Assembly (NCBI RefSeq): GCF_003340565.1
Contig: NZ_QPLK01000012.1
Span: forward strand, 1 to 64,000
DNA from: Rhodovulum sp. 12E13
GTDB lineage: Bacteria; Pseudomonadota; Alphaproteobacteria; Rhodobacterales; Rhodobacteraceae
Reading direction: 5' to 3'
DNA: 64,000 bases
In this document: positions 38,241 to 47,140 of the stretch, one piece after another
How positions within the stretch are numbered: position 1 is the stretch's first letter
Layout of the letters: every line of letters starts with the position of its first letter
Program-made: the position numbers and the translations under genes
The notes under the pieces: generated by a model
Database searches by the model: none
Told to the model about the DNA's origin: nothing
What the model saw: the letters and a program-made list of their open reading frames with translations, nothing else

Positions 38241-41200
38241 ATGCCCTTCGCCGAACTGTCGGCCACGTCCAATTTCACCTTCCTCACCGGCGCCTCCCAT
38301 CCAGAGGACTATGCCGAGCGCGCCGCGCTGGCCGGGCTGGAGGCCATCGCCATCGCCGATGAAAACTCCGTCGCCGGCATCGTCCGCGCCCATACCCGTC
38401 TCAAGGAGATCGCCCGCGTGGTGGCCGAGCGCGCCGCGCAGGAGGCGCGCGAGGGCGAGATCGGCCCGCCCCGGCCCGCGGGCGCCCCCCGCGCGCCGGG
38501 GCCCGACATCCGCAACGTCCCGGCCCTCTTGCCGGCCGCCCGCCTGCGCCTGTCCGACGGGTTCACGGTGACGGCCCTGCCGCGCGACCGCGCCGCCTGG
38601 GGCCGGCTCTGCCGGTTGATCTCGCGCGGGCGGCTGCGGGCGGCGAAGGGGGAGTGTCTGCTCCACCTCGACGACCTGATCGAATGGGGTGACGGGATGG
38701 AGCTGCTGCTCCACCCGCCGGGAAAGGACAGCCCGCCCCACCTGGCCGCCGGGCCACGGGGACAGGCGGCGCCGCGCGGCGCGGGCGACTGGGCGCCACA
38801 GGCGCGCCGGCTATCGCGCCGCTTCCCCGGCGCCTGCGCGCTCGTGCTCGCGCCGAGCTACGATGGGCGCGACGCCGAGCGGTTCGACCGGCTCGCCGCC
38901 ATGGCACGCGACCTCGACCTGCCGACGGTCGCCTCCGCCGCGCCCCGCATGCACCACGGCCGCCAGCGTCGCCTCGCCGACGTGCTGACGGCGATCCGCG
39001 AGGGCCGTCGCGTCGAGGAACTCGGCCGCACCGCGCTGGCCAACGGCGAGCAGCGCCTGCGCTCGGAGCGCGAACTGCGCCGCCTGCTCGGCCCCCACGC
39101 GGCGGCGGTAGGCCGCGCCGCCGAGATCGCCCGCCGCTGCACCTTCCGGCTGGAGAGCCTGCGCTACGAGTACCCCTCCGAGATCGTGGGCGAGGAAACC
39201 GCCGAGTCCCGCCTCGCCCGCCTCGCCCGCGAGGGCCTCGCGTGGCGCTACCCCTCCGGCGCCCCCGAGCGGGTGCAGCGCCTCATGGAGCACGAGCTCG
39301 CCCTCATCGGCAAGCTCGGCTACGCCCCCTATTTCCTCACCGTGCACGACATCGTGGCCTTCGCCCGCTCGCGCAACATCCTCTGCCAGGGCCGCGGCTC
39401 GGCCGCCAATTCGGTGGTCTGCTACTGCCTCGGCGTGACCTCCGTATCGCCCGAGATCGGCACGATGGTGTTCGAGCGGTTCGTCTCCGAGGCCAGGGGC
39501 GAGCCCCCCGACATCGACGTCGACTTCGAGCACGACCGCCGCGAGGAGGTGATCCAGCACATCTACGCCCGTTACGGCCGCCACCGGGCCGGCCTCTGCG
39601 CCACCGTCATCCACTACCGCGGCAAGCGCGCCGTCCGCGAGGTGGGCCGCGCCATGGGCCTGACGGAAGATACCGTCGCCGCCCTCTCCAGCCAGATCTG
39701 GGGCTTCGGCTCGGTCGCCGGCATCGAGGAGAGCCGCCTGCGCGAGATCGGTCTCGACCCGGCCGATACGCGCCTGCGCCAGACCATCGAGCTGATCGCC
39801 CGGATCCAGGGCTTCCCCCGGCACCTCTCGCAGCACGTCGGCGGCTTCGTCGTCACCGAGGGCCGGCTCGACGAGCTGGTGCCGGTCGAGAACGCCACGA
39901 TGGAGGACCGCACCGTCATCCCGTGGGACAAGGACGACATCGATTCCCTCGGCATCCTCAAGGTCGACATCCTCGCCCTCGGCATGCTCTCGGTCATCCG
40001 CCGCGCCTTCGACCTCTGCGCCCGGCATCACCGGCGCGACCTGACGCTCGCCACCCTGCCGCCCGAAGACCCCGCCACCTACGACATGCTCTGCGACGCC
40101 GACAGCCTCGGCGTTTTCCAGGTCGAGAGCCGCGCGCAGATGAACTTCCTGCCACGGATGCGCCCGCGCACCTTCTACGATCTCGTCATCCAGGTCGCGA
40201 TCATCCGCCCGGGCCCCATACAGGGCGACATGGTCCACCCCTACCTGCGGCGGCGCAACGGCGAGGAGGCGGTGACATTCCCCTCCGACGCGCTCGGCCA
40301 GGTGCTGCGCAAGACGCTCGGCGTGCCGCTCTTCCAGGAACAGGCGATGCAGATCGCCATCACCGGCGCGGGCTTCACCCCAGACGAGGCCGACCGCCTG
40401 CGCCGGGCGCTGGCCACCTTCAAGAAGCACGGCAACGTCTCGGAGCTGCGCGACCGTTTCCTCGCCGGCATGAAGCGCAACGGCTACGACGACGCCTTCG
40501 CCGCGCGCTGTTTCTCCCAGATCGAAGGCTTCGGCTCCTACGGCTTCCCCGAAAGCCACGCGGCGTCCTTCGCGCTGCTGGTCTACGCCTCGGCCTGGCT
40601 CAAGCGGCACTATCCCGGCATCTACGCCTGCGCACTGCTCAACTCGCAGCCCATGGGCTTCTACGCGCCGGCCCAGATCGTGCGCGACGCGAAGGCCCAC
40701 GGCGTCGAGGTGCGCCCCGTCTCGATCACCGACAGCTTCTGGGACTGCACGATGGAGCCCGCGCCAGAGAGCGCCGGCGGCCTCGCCCTGCGCCTCGGCT
40801 TCCGCCAGATCACCGGGCTGCGCGAAGACGAGGCGCACTGGATCGCCGCCGCCCGCGGCAACGGCTACCGCACGGTCGACGACGTCTGGCGCCGCGCCGG
40901 CACGCCCCCCGCGCTTCTGGAAAAGCTGGCCGAGGCCGACGCCTTCGCCCCCCTCGGCCTGTCGCGCCGCGACGCGCTCTGGGCCGCGAAGGCGCTGCGC
41001 GCGCCCGCGCCCCTGCCGCTCTTCGCCGGCGACATCGACGGCGAGGGCATCGCCGAACCCGCAGCCTGCCTGCCCGCGATGACGGAAGGGGAGCAGGTGG
41101 TGGAAGACTACGCCGCCCTCCGCCTGACGCTGCGCACCCATCCCGTCGCGCTCCTGCGCCCCTTCCTCACGCCCGGGGCGCCATCCCGGCCGCCGCGCCG

Positions 41201-41258
41201 ATCCCCCCCGGCGGACCGGGGCGCCGCCCCGGACCCCGGAGTATTTTCACCAAGATGA
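38241..41258 (+). CDS. dnaE2: Error-prone DNA polymerase DnaE2, C-terminally truncated
   Basis: The 1005-residue product is a C-family polymerase used in SOS translesion synthesis. It starts MPFAELSATSNFTFLTGASH (PHP domain) with GGAGG upstream. The catalytic aspartates are in PDIDVDFEHDRREEVIQHIY (about 424-432) and in GILKVDILALG (about 575). The tail runs through YAALRLTLRTHPVALLRPFL and then ends in low-complexity proline/arginine sequence and GVFSPR. The OB-fold C-terminal part (roughly 70-110 residues in full-length relatives) is missing. The final codons and the stop lie inside the left arm of the palindrome at 41231-41260. Confidence 0.92.
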   Translation: MPFAELSATSNFTFLTGASHPEDYAERAALAGLEAIAIADENSVAGIVRAHTRLKEIARVVAERAAQEAREGEIGPPRPAGAPRAPGPDIRNVPALLPAARLRLSDGFTVTALPRDRAAWGRLCRLISRGRLRAAKGECLLHLDDLIEWGDGMELLLHPPGKDSPPHLAAGPRGQAAPRGAGDWAPQARRLSRRFPGACALVLAPSYDGRDAERFDRLAAMARDLDLPTVASAAPRMHHGRQRRLADVLTAIREGRRVEELGRTALANGEQRLRSERELRRLLGPHAAAVGRAAEIARRCTFRLESLRYEYPSEIVGEETAESRLARLAREGLAWRYPSGAPERVQRLMEHELALIGKLGYAPYFLTVHDIVAFARSRNILCQGRGSAANSVVCYCLGVTSVSPEIGTMVFERFVSEARGEPPDIDVDFEHDRREEVIQHIYARYGRHRAGLCATVIHYRGKRAVREVGRAMGLTEDTVAALSSQIWGFGSVAGIEESRLREIGLDPADTRLRQTIELIARIQGFPRHLSQHVGGFVVTEGRLDELVPVENATMEDRTVIPWDKDDIDSLGILKVDILALGMLSVIRRAFDLCARHHRRDLTLATLPPEDPATYDMLCDADSLGVFQVESRAQMNFLPRMRPRTFYDLVIQVAIIRPGPIQGDMVHPYLRRRNGEEAVTFPSDALGQVLRKTLGVPLFQEQAMQIAITGAGFTPDEADRLRRALATFKKHGNVSELRDRFLAGMKRNGYDDAFAARCFSQIEGFGSYGFPESHAASFALLVYASAWLKRHYPGIYACALLNSQPMGFYAPAQIVRDAKAHGVEVRPVSITDSFWDCTMEPAPESAGGLALRLGFRQITGLREDEAHWIAAARGNGYRTVDDVWRRAGTPPALLEKLAEADAFAPLGLSRRDALWAAKALRAPAPLPLFAGDIDGEGIAEPAACLPAMTEGEQVVEDYAALRLTLRTHPVALLRPFLTPGAPSRPPRRSPPADRGAAPDPGVFSPR

Positions 41259-41338
41259 TGGGAGAGACGCGCGCCAGCGAGCGGCCGCGCCCCACCCGAC
41301 CTGCTGCATCATCTTGGCCGAAATACTCCGGGGGGTCC
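41231..41338. repeat. Inverted repeat at the end of dnaE2
   Basis: Arms of about 30 bp (41231-41260 and 41307-41338) share GGAGTATTT...CCAAGATGATG with a few mismatches and are separated by 46 bp. The dnaE2 stop codon is within the left arm. The 3-hydroxyacyl-CoA dehydrogenase gene converges 33 bp after the right arm, so the structure may terminate both genes. The arms match the TATTT-type elements at 32774-32867 and 49433-49471. Confidence 0.85.
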
Positions 41339-41370
41339 GGGGGGCTGGCCCCCCGGGCCGGCGGGGGCGG

Positions 41371-42246
41371 TCAGCGCGTCGGCACGGGCTCGTCGCCGCT
41401 GTAGTCGTAGAATCCGCGACCGGTCTTGCGGCCGAGCCAGCCGGCCTCGACGTATTTCGTCAGCAGCGGGCAGGGGCGGTACTTGGTATCGGCCAGACCG
41501 TCGTGCAGCACGTTCATGATGGCGAGGCAGGTATCGAGGCCGATGAAATCGGCCAGCTCCAGCGGGCCCATCGGGTGGTTGGTGCCGAGCTTCATCGCGC
41601 GGTCGATGCTGCGCACGTTCCCGACGCCCTCGTAGAGGGTGTAGACCGCCTCGTTGATCATCGGCATCAGGATACGGTTGACGATGAAGGCGGGAAAGTC
41701 CTCCGACGTGGCCGAGGTCTTGCCGAGCCGCTCGACGACGCCCTCGAGCGTGCGGAACGTTTCCTCGTCGGTGGCGATGCCGCGGATCAGCTCGACGAGC
41801 TGCATGACCGGCACCGGGTTCATGAAGTGCAGCCCCATGAATTTCTCCGGCCGGTCGGTGCGCGAGGCGAGCCGGGTGATCGAGATCGACGAGGTATTGG
41901 AGGTGAGAATCGTGTGCGGGCGCAGGTGCGGCCCGAGATCCTCGAAGATCGCCTGCTTGATCGTCTCGCGCTCGGACGCCGCTTCGACCACGAGGTCGGT
42001 CGGCCCGACATCGCGCAGGTCGAGCGTGGTTCGGATACGCCGGAGCGCCGCGTCGCGGTCGGCCTCGGAGATCCTGCCGCGCTTGACCTGACGGTCGAGG
42101 TTGCCGCGAATCGACTCCATGGCGCGGGTCAGCACGAAATCCTCGATATCCTGCAGCACCAAGTCGTAGCCTGCGAGCGCGAAGACATGCGCGATGCCGC
42201 TGCCCATCTGGCCCGCGCCGACGATACCGACCTTCTCGATGCCCAT
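41371..42246 (-). CDS. 3-hydroxybutyryl-CoA dehydrogenase
   Basis: This 291-residue NAD(P)-dependent enzyme interconverts acetoacetyl-CoA and 3-hydroxybutyryl-CoA. It has the N-terminal Rossmann loop GAGQMGSGIAHVFALAGYDL, the family signature FMGLHFMNPVPVMQLVELIR and the C-terminal domain with PAFIVNRILMPMINEAVYTL and LELADFIGLDTCLAIM. It starts MGIEKVGIVGAGQ. No thiolase or crotonase gene is adjacent. Confidence 0.95.
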   Translation of the reverse strand: MGIEKVGIVGAGQMGSGIAHVFALAGYDLVLQDIEDFVLTRAMESIRGNLDRQVKRGRISEADRDAALRRIRTTLDLRDVGPTDLVVEAASERETIKQAIFEDLGPHLRPHTILTSNTSSISITRLASRTDRPEKFMGLHFMNPVPVMQLVELIRGIATDEETFRTLEGVVERLGKTSATSEDFPAFIVNRILMPMINEAVYTLYEGVGNVRSIDRAMKLGTNHPMGPLELADFIGLDTCLAIMNVLHDGLADTKYRPCPLLTKYVEAGWLGRKTGRGFYDYSGDEPVPTR

Positions 42247-42411
42247 AGCCGTGTCCTTTCCCGTTCGCGCGCGAGCCTAGAGAGACCCGCAGCACCCTCC
42301 ACGCGGCGCGTGGGCGCAGGCGCGGCCCGGGTCAAGACAATTCGACCGTTAGCCAGCGGTAAACCCCTGCGGGTCACTCTGGCTTCGGGTGAGTGGAATG
42401 AGAGGTTGGGG

Positions 42412-43248
42412 ATGGCTTTCGAGCATCCGGGGGGCGGTGCCCTCGACTATCGCACATGTCGCTACGGCACGTCGCGGCTGATGTTCCGCGGGCCGAAGGC
42501 GCGGCTCTCGCCGCCCTACACCCTGTTCATCGGCGGCACCGAGACGTTCGGCCGCTTCGTGCCACGGCCCTTCCCGGCGCTGCTGGCCGACCAGCTGGGA
42601 CTGGCGGCGGTGAACATGGGCGTGATCAATGCCGGAATCGACGCCTTCGCCGGCGATGACACGGTGCTCGACGCCGCGCGCCGGGCCGAGACGGTGGTCG
42701 TCCAGATCGTGGGCGCGCACAATCTGTCCAATCCGTTCTATACCGTCCATCCGCGCCGCAACGACCGGTTTCTCGGCGTGACCCCGGCGCTGCGCCAGCT
42801 CTACCCCGAGATGGACTTCACCGAGTTCGCCTTTACCCGCCACCTCCTGACCGAGCTGGAGCAACGGCGGCCGGAGCGGTTCGGTGAGGTCGTCGCCGCG
42901 CTTCAGAGCCGGTGGTCGGCGCAGATGGAGCTGCTGATGAGCGCCGCGGGCAACCGCGTCGTGCTGCTCTGGGTGAGCGAGGCGGCGCCGCCGGAGGAGA
43001 CGACGAGCATCGCGGAGGGGCACGACCCGCTCTTCGTCGACATGGCGATGATGACACGGCTCGCGGTGCGCGCGCGGCAGTTCGTGCGGGTGATCCCGAG
43101 CCGCGCCGCGCTGGAGGCAGGCACGCGCGGCATGGTGTTTACCGAGTTTGAGAGCCACATCGCCGAGGCCACGTTCGGCCCCGCGGTGCATGTCGAGGTC
43201 GCCGAGGCGCTGACCCCGGTGCTGCGCGGGTTGAGCGCGGCGGCATGA
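42412..43248 (+). CDS. DUF6473-type protein
   Basis: The 278-residue protein resembles a Rhodobacteraceae family annotated as DUF6473. It has LSPPYTLFIGGTETFGRFVP, AAVNMGVINAGIDAFAGDDT, VQIVGAHNLSNPFYTVHPRR and YPEMDFTEFAFTRHLLTELE. The GGTETFG and NxGxxNAGxD blocks recall SGNH-type hydrolase folds, but I cannot assign a reaction. The start ATG at 42412 follows GAGAGGTTGGGG. It diverges from the dehydrogenase gene. Confidence 0.75.
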   Translation: MAFEHPGGGALDYRTCRYGTSRLMFRGPKARLSPPYTLFIGGTETFGRFVPRPFPALLADQLGLAAVNMGVINAGIDAFAGDDTVLDAARRAETVVVQIVGAHNLSNPFYTVHPRRNDRFLGVTPALRQLYPEMDFTEFAFTRHLLTELEQRRPERFGEVVAALQSRWSAQMELLMSAAGNRVVLLWVSEAAPPEETTSIAEGHDPLFVDMAMMTRLAVRARQFVRVIPSRAALEAGTRGMVFTEFESHIAEATFGPAVHVEVAEALTPVLRGLSAAA

Positions 43249-43296
43249 GGGGGCCGCCAGGCGCCCCGCCGCCGGGGGCGCCCTGCCTGCGGACGG

Positions 43297-43878
43297 TCAG
43301 GCCCGGCCTGCAGAGGCCGAGAGCGTGAGAGGGTCGATCCCGAGCGAGCCGAGCGCCCGCTCCCATTTCGACGATGCGGGCGTGTCGAACACGATCTCCG
43401 ACGACGCCTGCGCCGTGAGCCACGCGTTGCGCGCGATTTCGCCCTCGAGCTGGCCCGGCCCCCAGCCGGCATAGCCCAGTGCCATGAGCGTCCGCGCCGG
43501 CCCGCGTCCTTGCGCGATATCTTCGAGGATGTCGAGCGTCGCGGTCATGCCGAACTCGGCGCCAACCTGCAGCGTCGCCTCGCTCTCGGTGTATTCCGCC
43601 GAGTGCAGGACGAAGCCGCGCCCGTGCTCTACCGGCCCGCCCATGTGAACCGGCACGCCGGTCACGACGGCCGAGGGCGTAATGTCGAGTTGCGAGAGCA
43701 GTTCGTCGAAGGTGAGGTCGGCCACGGGATGGTTGACGACAAGGCCCATCGCCCCTTCGGCGGAATGCGCGCACAGGAAGATCACCGACCGGTCGAAGCG
43801 CGGATCGGCCATGCCGGGCATGGCGATCAGGAGCTGGCCGGTCAGGTCGATCTCGGGGTCGTCGGGGGTGGCGTCCAT
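43297..43878 (-). CDS. yqgE: YqgE/AlgH family protein
   Basis: This 193-residue protein starts [20 protein letters not shown] and has [30 protein letters not shown] and [20 protein letters not shown], with [20 protein letters not shown] near the C terminus. These are all UPF0301 hallmarks. The molecular function is unsettled. It diverges from the DsbD-domain gene. Confidence 0.95.
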   Translation of the reverse strand: MDATPDDPEIDLTGQLLIAMPGMADPRFDRSVIFLCAHSAEGAMGLVVNHPVADLTFDELLSQLDITPSAVVTGVPVHMGGPVEHGRGFVLHSAEYTESEATLQVGAEFGMTATLDILEDIAQGRGPARTLMALGYAGWGPGQLEGEIARNAWLTAQASSEIVFDTPASSKWERALGSLGIDPLTLSASAGRA

Positions 43879-44010
43879 GGCAGAAGGATGGGGTCTGCCC
43901 GCGCCAAGGGCAAGGGCCGACGCGGGCGATGGCAGCGCCGCAGGCGATGGCACGCGCTTGTGACGCCGGCCTGCATTCCCTTGGTGCCGCGGATCGTCTA
44001 GCACTTGCGC

Positions 44011-44850
44011 ATGGCGTGCCGCGTTGCCCTTGTCCGACCGATTGCCGCCGCCCTCGTGGCGGCGTTCGGCGCCGCCTTGGCGCTGCCGGATCGGGCCCCG
44101 GCGCAGGAGGCCGACGCGATGCCCGCCGAGGTCGTGCGCGCCGAGGTGCTGCCGGGCTGGCAGACGCCCGATGGCACGCGGATGGCGGCGTTGCGCCTCA
44201 CTCTGGCTCCCGGGTGGAAGACCTACTGGCGTTCTCCGGGTGACGCGGGGATACCGCCGGCCTTCGACTGGGCGGGCTCGCGCAATCTCGCCGCCGTCAC
44301 CTTCCACTGGCCTGCACCGGACGTGTTCAACGATTACGGGATCCGCACCATCGGCTACGCCGACCAGCTCGTGCTGCCGATGGAACTGCGGCCCGAGCGG
44401 CCGGGCGCGCCGATCCGCATCGCCGGCGAGATGGAGCTGGGCGTCTGCGAGACAGTCTGCATCCCCGCCGAGCTGACATTTGCGGCCGTGATCGAGGGCG
44501 CCGGCGCGATGGATCCGGCGATCCGCGACGCGCTCGCCGCGCGGCCCATGCCGGCGGTCGACGCCGGCGTCGAGGCGGTGGCTTGCACCTTCACTCCCAT
44601 CGCCGACGGGGTACGCCTCGACGCGCGGATCGACATGCCGCGCGTGGGCGGCGCCGAGGTGGCGCTGGTCGAGGCGGGCGACCCGGGCATCTGGGTGTCG
44701 GAGCCGCAGGTCGCGCGGAGCGGGGGGGCGTTGCACGTGCGGGCCGATCTCGTGCCGCCGCCGGGCGTGCCCTTGCTCCTCGACCGGTCGGATCTGCGCT
44801 TCACCGTTCTCGGCAGCAGCCGCGCGGTCGACATCCGCGGCTGCGAGTGA
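44011..44850 (+). CDS. Periplasmic DsbD-alpha-like domain protein (stand-alone)
   Basis: This 279-residue protein has an N-terminal signal sequence (about residues 1-32, ending [10 protein letters not shown]) and then a domain like the N-terminal part of DsbD/ScsB. It has [39 protein letters not shown] and the cysteine pair in [16 protein letters not shown]. The membrane and thioredoxin domains of DsbD are absent from the protein and from its neighbours. It probably shuttles electrons to a periplasmic partner. The ATG at 44011 is preferred to a TTG two codons earlier. Confidence 0.82.
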   Translation: MACRVALVRPIAAALVAAFGAALALPDRAPAQEADAMPAEVVRAEVLPGWQTPDGTRMAALRLTLAPGWKTYWRSPGDAGIPPAFDWAGSRNLAAVTFHWPAPDVFNDYGIRTIGYADQLVLPMELRPERPGAPIRIAGEMELGVCETVCIPAELTFAAVIEGAGAMDPAIRDALAARPMPAVDAGVEAVACTFTPIADGVRLDARIDMPRVGGAEVALVEAGDPGIWVSEPQVARSGGALHVRADLVPPPGVPLLLDRSDLRFTVLGSSRAVDIRGCE

Positions 44851-44854
44851 AGGC

Positions 44855-45811
44855 TCAGACGAGCAGCGCCAGCGCCAGACCCGCCACGAGGATCAGCCCT
44901 GCGTCACGATTGGAGCGGAACAGGCGCAGGCAGGTCTCGCCGTCGTCGATGTCGAGCCGGGCGAGTTGCCACGCCATGTGCCAGCCCATCCCCCAGACCC
45001 CTGCCAGGGCAAGGACGAGCGACAGAGGGTTGGCCGAGGGCGCCACGGCGAGGATCGTGCCGAGCGTCAGCAGCAGCACCGTCGCCACGAGGAAGGCGCG
45101 CAGCCAGCGCGGGCTGTTCTCGCCGAAGAGGCGCGCGGTCGACTTCACGCCGATCAGCGCGTCGTCTTCTGCGTCCTGGTGGGCGTAGATGGTGTCGTAG
45201 AACAGCGTCCACGCGATGCCGCCCACGTAGAGCAAGACCGGCGCCCACGAGAGCGAGCCGGCCGCCGCCGCCCAGGCCAGCAGCGCCCCCCAGTTGAAGG
45301 CCAGCCCGAGAAAGATCTGCGGCCACCAGGTAAAGCGCTTGGCGAAGGGGTAGATGGCCACGAGGGCGAGCGAGCCGATGCCGAGTGCGATGGCGAGCGG
45401 GTGGAAGGTGACCAGGATGAAGAACGCCACGATCGACTGCGCACAGGCCCAGAGGAAGGTCTGTCGCGGCGTCACGGCGCCCGAGGGCAGCGGCCGCGAG
45501 CGGGTGCGCGCCACACCGCCGTCGATGTCGCGGTCGCTCAGGTCGTTCCAGGTGCAGCCGGCGCCCCGCATCAGGATCGCCCCGATGCCGCAGCCCAGGA
45601 TGATCCAGGCGTGGTGCCATTGCCAGCCATGGGCGTTGGCGGCGGCCAGCACGCCCCACCAGCAGGGCAGCAGCAAGAGCCACGTTCCGATGGGCCGGTC
45701 GGCGCGGGACAGACGCAGGTAGGGCCGTGCCCAATCGGGCGCGCGGGTGTCCACCCAGTTGCCGCGATAGGCGTCGGCCACGGTGTCTGGCGTCTCGGTG
45801 CGTTGGGTCAT
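44855..45811 (-). CDS. ubiA: 4-hydroxybenzoate polyprenyltransferase
   Basis: This 318-residue membrane prenyltransferase attaches the polyprenyl tail to 4-hydroxybenzoate in ubiquinone synthesis. The two Mg/diphosphate motifs are [20 protein letters not shown] and [20 protein letters not shown]; seven to nine helices lie between and after them. It starts [20 protein letters not shown]. It diverges from rsmE over only 26 bp and converges with the DsbD-like gene 4 bp away. Confidence 0.96.
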   Translation of the reverse strand: MTQRTETPDTVADAYRGNWVDTRAPDWARPYLRLSRADRPIGTWLLLLPCWWGVLAAANAHGWQWHHAWIILGCGIGAILMRGAGCTWNDLSDRDIDGGVARTRSRPLPSGAVTPRQTFLWACAQSIVAFFILVTFHPLAIALGIGSLALVAIYPFAKRFTWWPQIFLGLAFNWGALLAWAAAAGSLSWAPVLLYVGGIAWTLFYDTIYAHQDAEDDALIGVKSTARLFGENSPRWLRAFLVATVLLLTLGTILAVAPSANPLSLVLALAGVWGMGWHMAWQLARLDIDDGETCLRLFRSNRDAGLILVAGLALALLV

Positions 45812-45837
45812 AGGTTCCCGCCGTCGGGAGGTGCGCG

Positions 45838-46554
45838 ATGGGTCAGGTCCGCCTGTATCTAGACCGGGAGCTCGGGGAGGGGCAAACGATCTCCCTTGCG
45901 CGCGAGCAGGCGCATTACCTCTTCGCCGTGATGCGGATGGGGCCGGGCGACGCGCTCGAGGTGTTCGACGGCCGCACTGGCGCCTGGGCGGCTGAGGTGG
46001 CCGCGGCCGGCAAGAAGGGCGGCACGCTGGCGGTGGGCGCGCGCACCGCGCCGCTGCGCCGCCCGCCCGATCTCTGGCTGATGTTCGCCCCCATCAAGAA
46101 GAGCCGCACCGACTTCATCGTGGAAAAGGCGGCAGAGCTCGGCGCCGCCCGCATCTGCCCCGTCCAGACCGATTTCACCAATGCCGAGCGGGTGCGGCGC
46201 GACCGGCTGCAGGCCCATGCCGTCGAGGCCGCCGAGCAATGCGGCGGCACTTTCGTGCCCGAGGTGGCCGGCCTCGCCCGCCTGTCCGACGTGCTGGCGG
46301 GCTGGCCCGCGGAGCGCCGCCTGATGTTCTGCGACGAGGCGCTGGCCGGCCCCGCCTCGGCCCTGCCCGACGAGGCCGGCCCCTGGGCCATCCTGATCGG
46401 CCCCGAGGGTGGCTTTTCCGAGGCCGAGCGCGCCCGGCTCGCCGCCCTGCCCCAGGCGCACGCTGTCTCGCTCGGCCCGCGCATCCTGCGTGCCGATACC
46501 GCCGCCGTCGCCGCCATGACCCTCTGGCAGGACCGGCTGGGAGACTGGCGGTGA
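45838..46554 (+). CDS. rsmE: 16S rRNA (uracil-1498-N3)-methyltransferase
   Basis: This 238-residue SPOUT methyltransferase starts MGQVRLYLDRELGEGQTISL. The knotted SAM site is in AILIGPEGGFSEAERARLAA and VSLGPRILRADTAAVAAM, and the N-terminal PUA-like part is in YLFAVMRMGPGDALEVFDGR. Its stop overlaps the next gene's GTG (GTGA). Confidence 0.97.
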   Translation: MGQVRLYLDRELGEGQTISLAREQAHYLFAVMRMGPGDALEVFDGRTGAWAAEVAAAGKKGGTLAVGARTAPLRRPPDLWLMFAPIKKSRTDFIVEKAAELGAARICPVQTDFTNAERVRRDRLQAHAVEAAEQCGGTFVPEVAGLARLSDVLAGWPAERRLMFCDEALAGPASALPDEAGPWAILIGPEGGFSEAERARLAALPQAHAVSLGPRILRADTAAVAAMTLWQDRLGDWR

Positions 46555-47081
46555 GCTTTGTCCGCCCCGAGGCCGTCGCGGCCCTAACCCGCTGGCGCGA
46601 GGTGGCCATCGCGCTGGCCGCCGCCGCCTTCGGCGTCTGGGTGGCCGCGCGCGGCGGGTATTTCTATGCGGTCCTTGGCGGCGTTATCCTCGTCTTCGCC
46701 CTCGGCTTCGCGCTGTCGGCATGGCGGCGCCTGCGCTTCGCCCCCGGCGCCGACGCGCCCGGCATGGTCGAGATCGACGAAGGCGCCATCGCCTATTTCG
46801 GACCCGAGACGGGCGGCGTGGTCGCCCTTTCGGAACTCGACGAGGTGCAGGCCACCGCCCACCCGTCCGGCCTCGCCTGGCGCCTTCACCAGTCCGACGG
46901 CACCGTGCTGACCATCCCCGCCGCCGCAAGCGGCGCCGACCAGCTCTTCGACGTGTTCGGTGCGCTGCCCGGCGCCTCGACGCGCCCCTTCCTGGCCGCA
47001 GTGGAGCATCCGCCCGCCGGCACCCTCCGCCTCTGGCGTCGGCGCGGTGGCGCACACGAGCCCCGCTTGCCGCGGCCTTGA
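46551..47081 (+). CDS. Small membrane protein, unknown function
   Basis: I do not recognise this 176-residue protein. It begins (M)SFVRPEAVAALTRWREVAI, has two close hydrophobic helices (VAIALAAAAFGVWVAA and YFYAVLGGVILVFALGFALS), and then a soluble part with VEIDEGAIAYFGPETGGVVA that may form a small beta domain. The GTG start overlaps the rsmE stop, so the two are translationally coupled. A gene for glutathione synthesis follows 59 bp downstream. Confidence 0.75.
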   Translation: MSFVRPEAVAALTRWREVAIALAAAAFGVWVAARGGYFYAVLGGVILVFALGFALSAWRRLRFAPGADAPGMVEIDEGAIAYFGPETGGVVALSELDEVQATAHPSGLAWRLHQSDGTVLTIPAAASGADQLFDVFGALPGASTRPFLAAVEHPPAGTLRLWRRRGGAHEPRLPRP

Positions 47082-47140
47082 CACCTGCCCCCGCCCGACG
47101 CAGGTAGCCGGCCGGAAGTCAGGGCAGCCCGGAGCGCACG

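Noticed and set aside
37919-38362. Open frames across the rppH-dnaE2 spacer that could be a small gene or an ImuA/ImuB remnant.
   Set aside because: No ribosome-binding site, low-complexity Arg/Pro/Ala products, and no polymerase-like motif on either strand.
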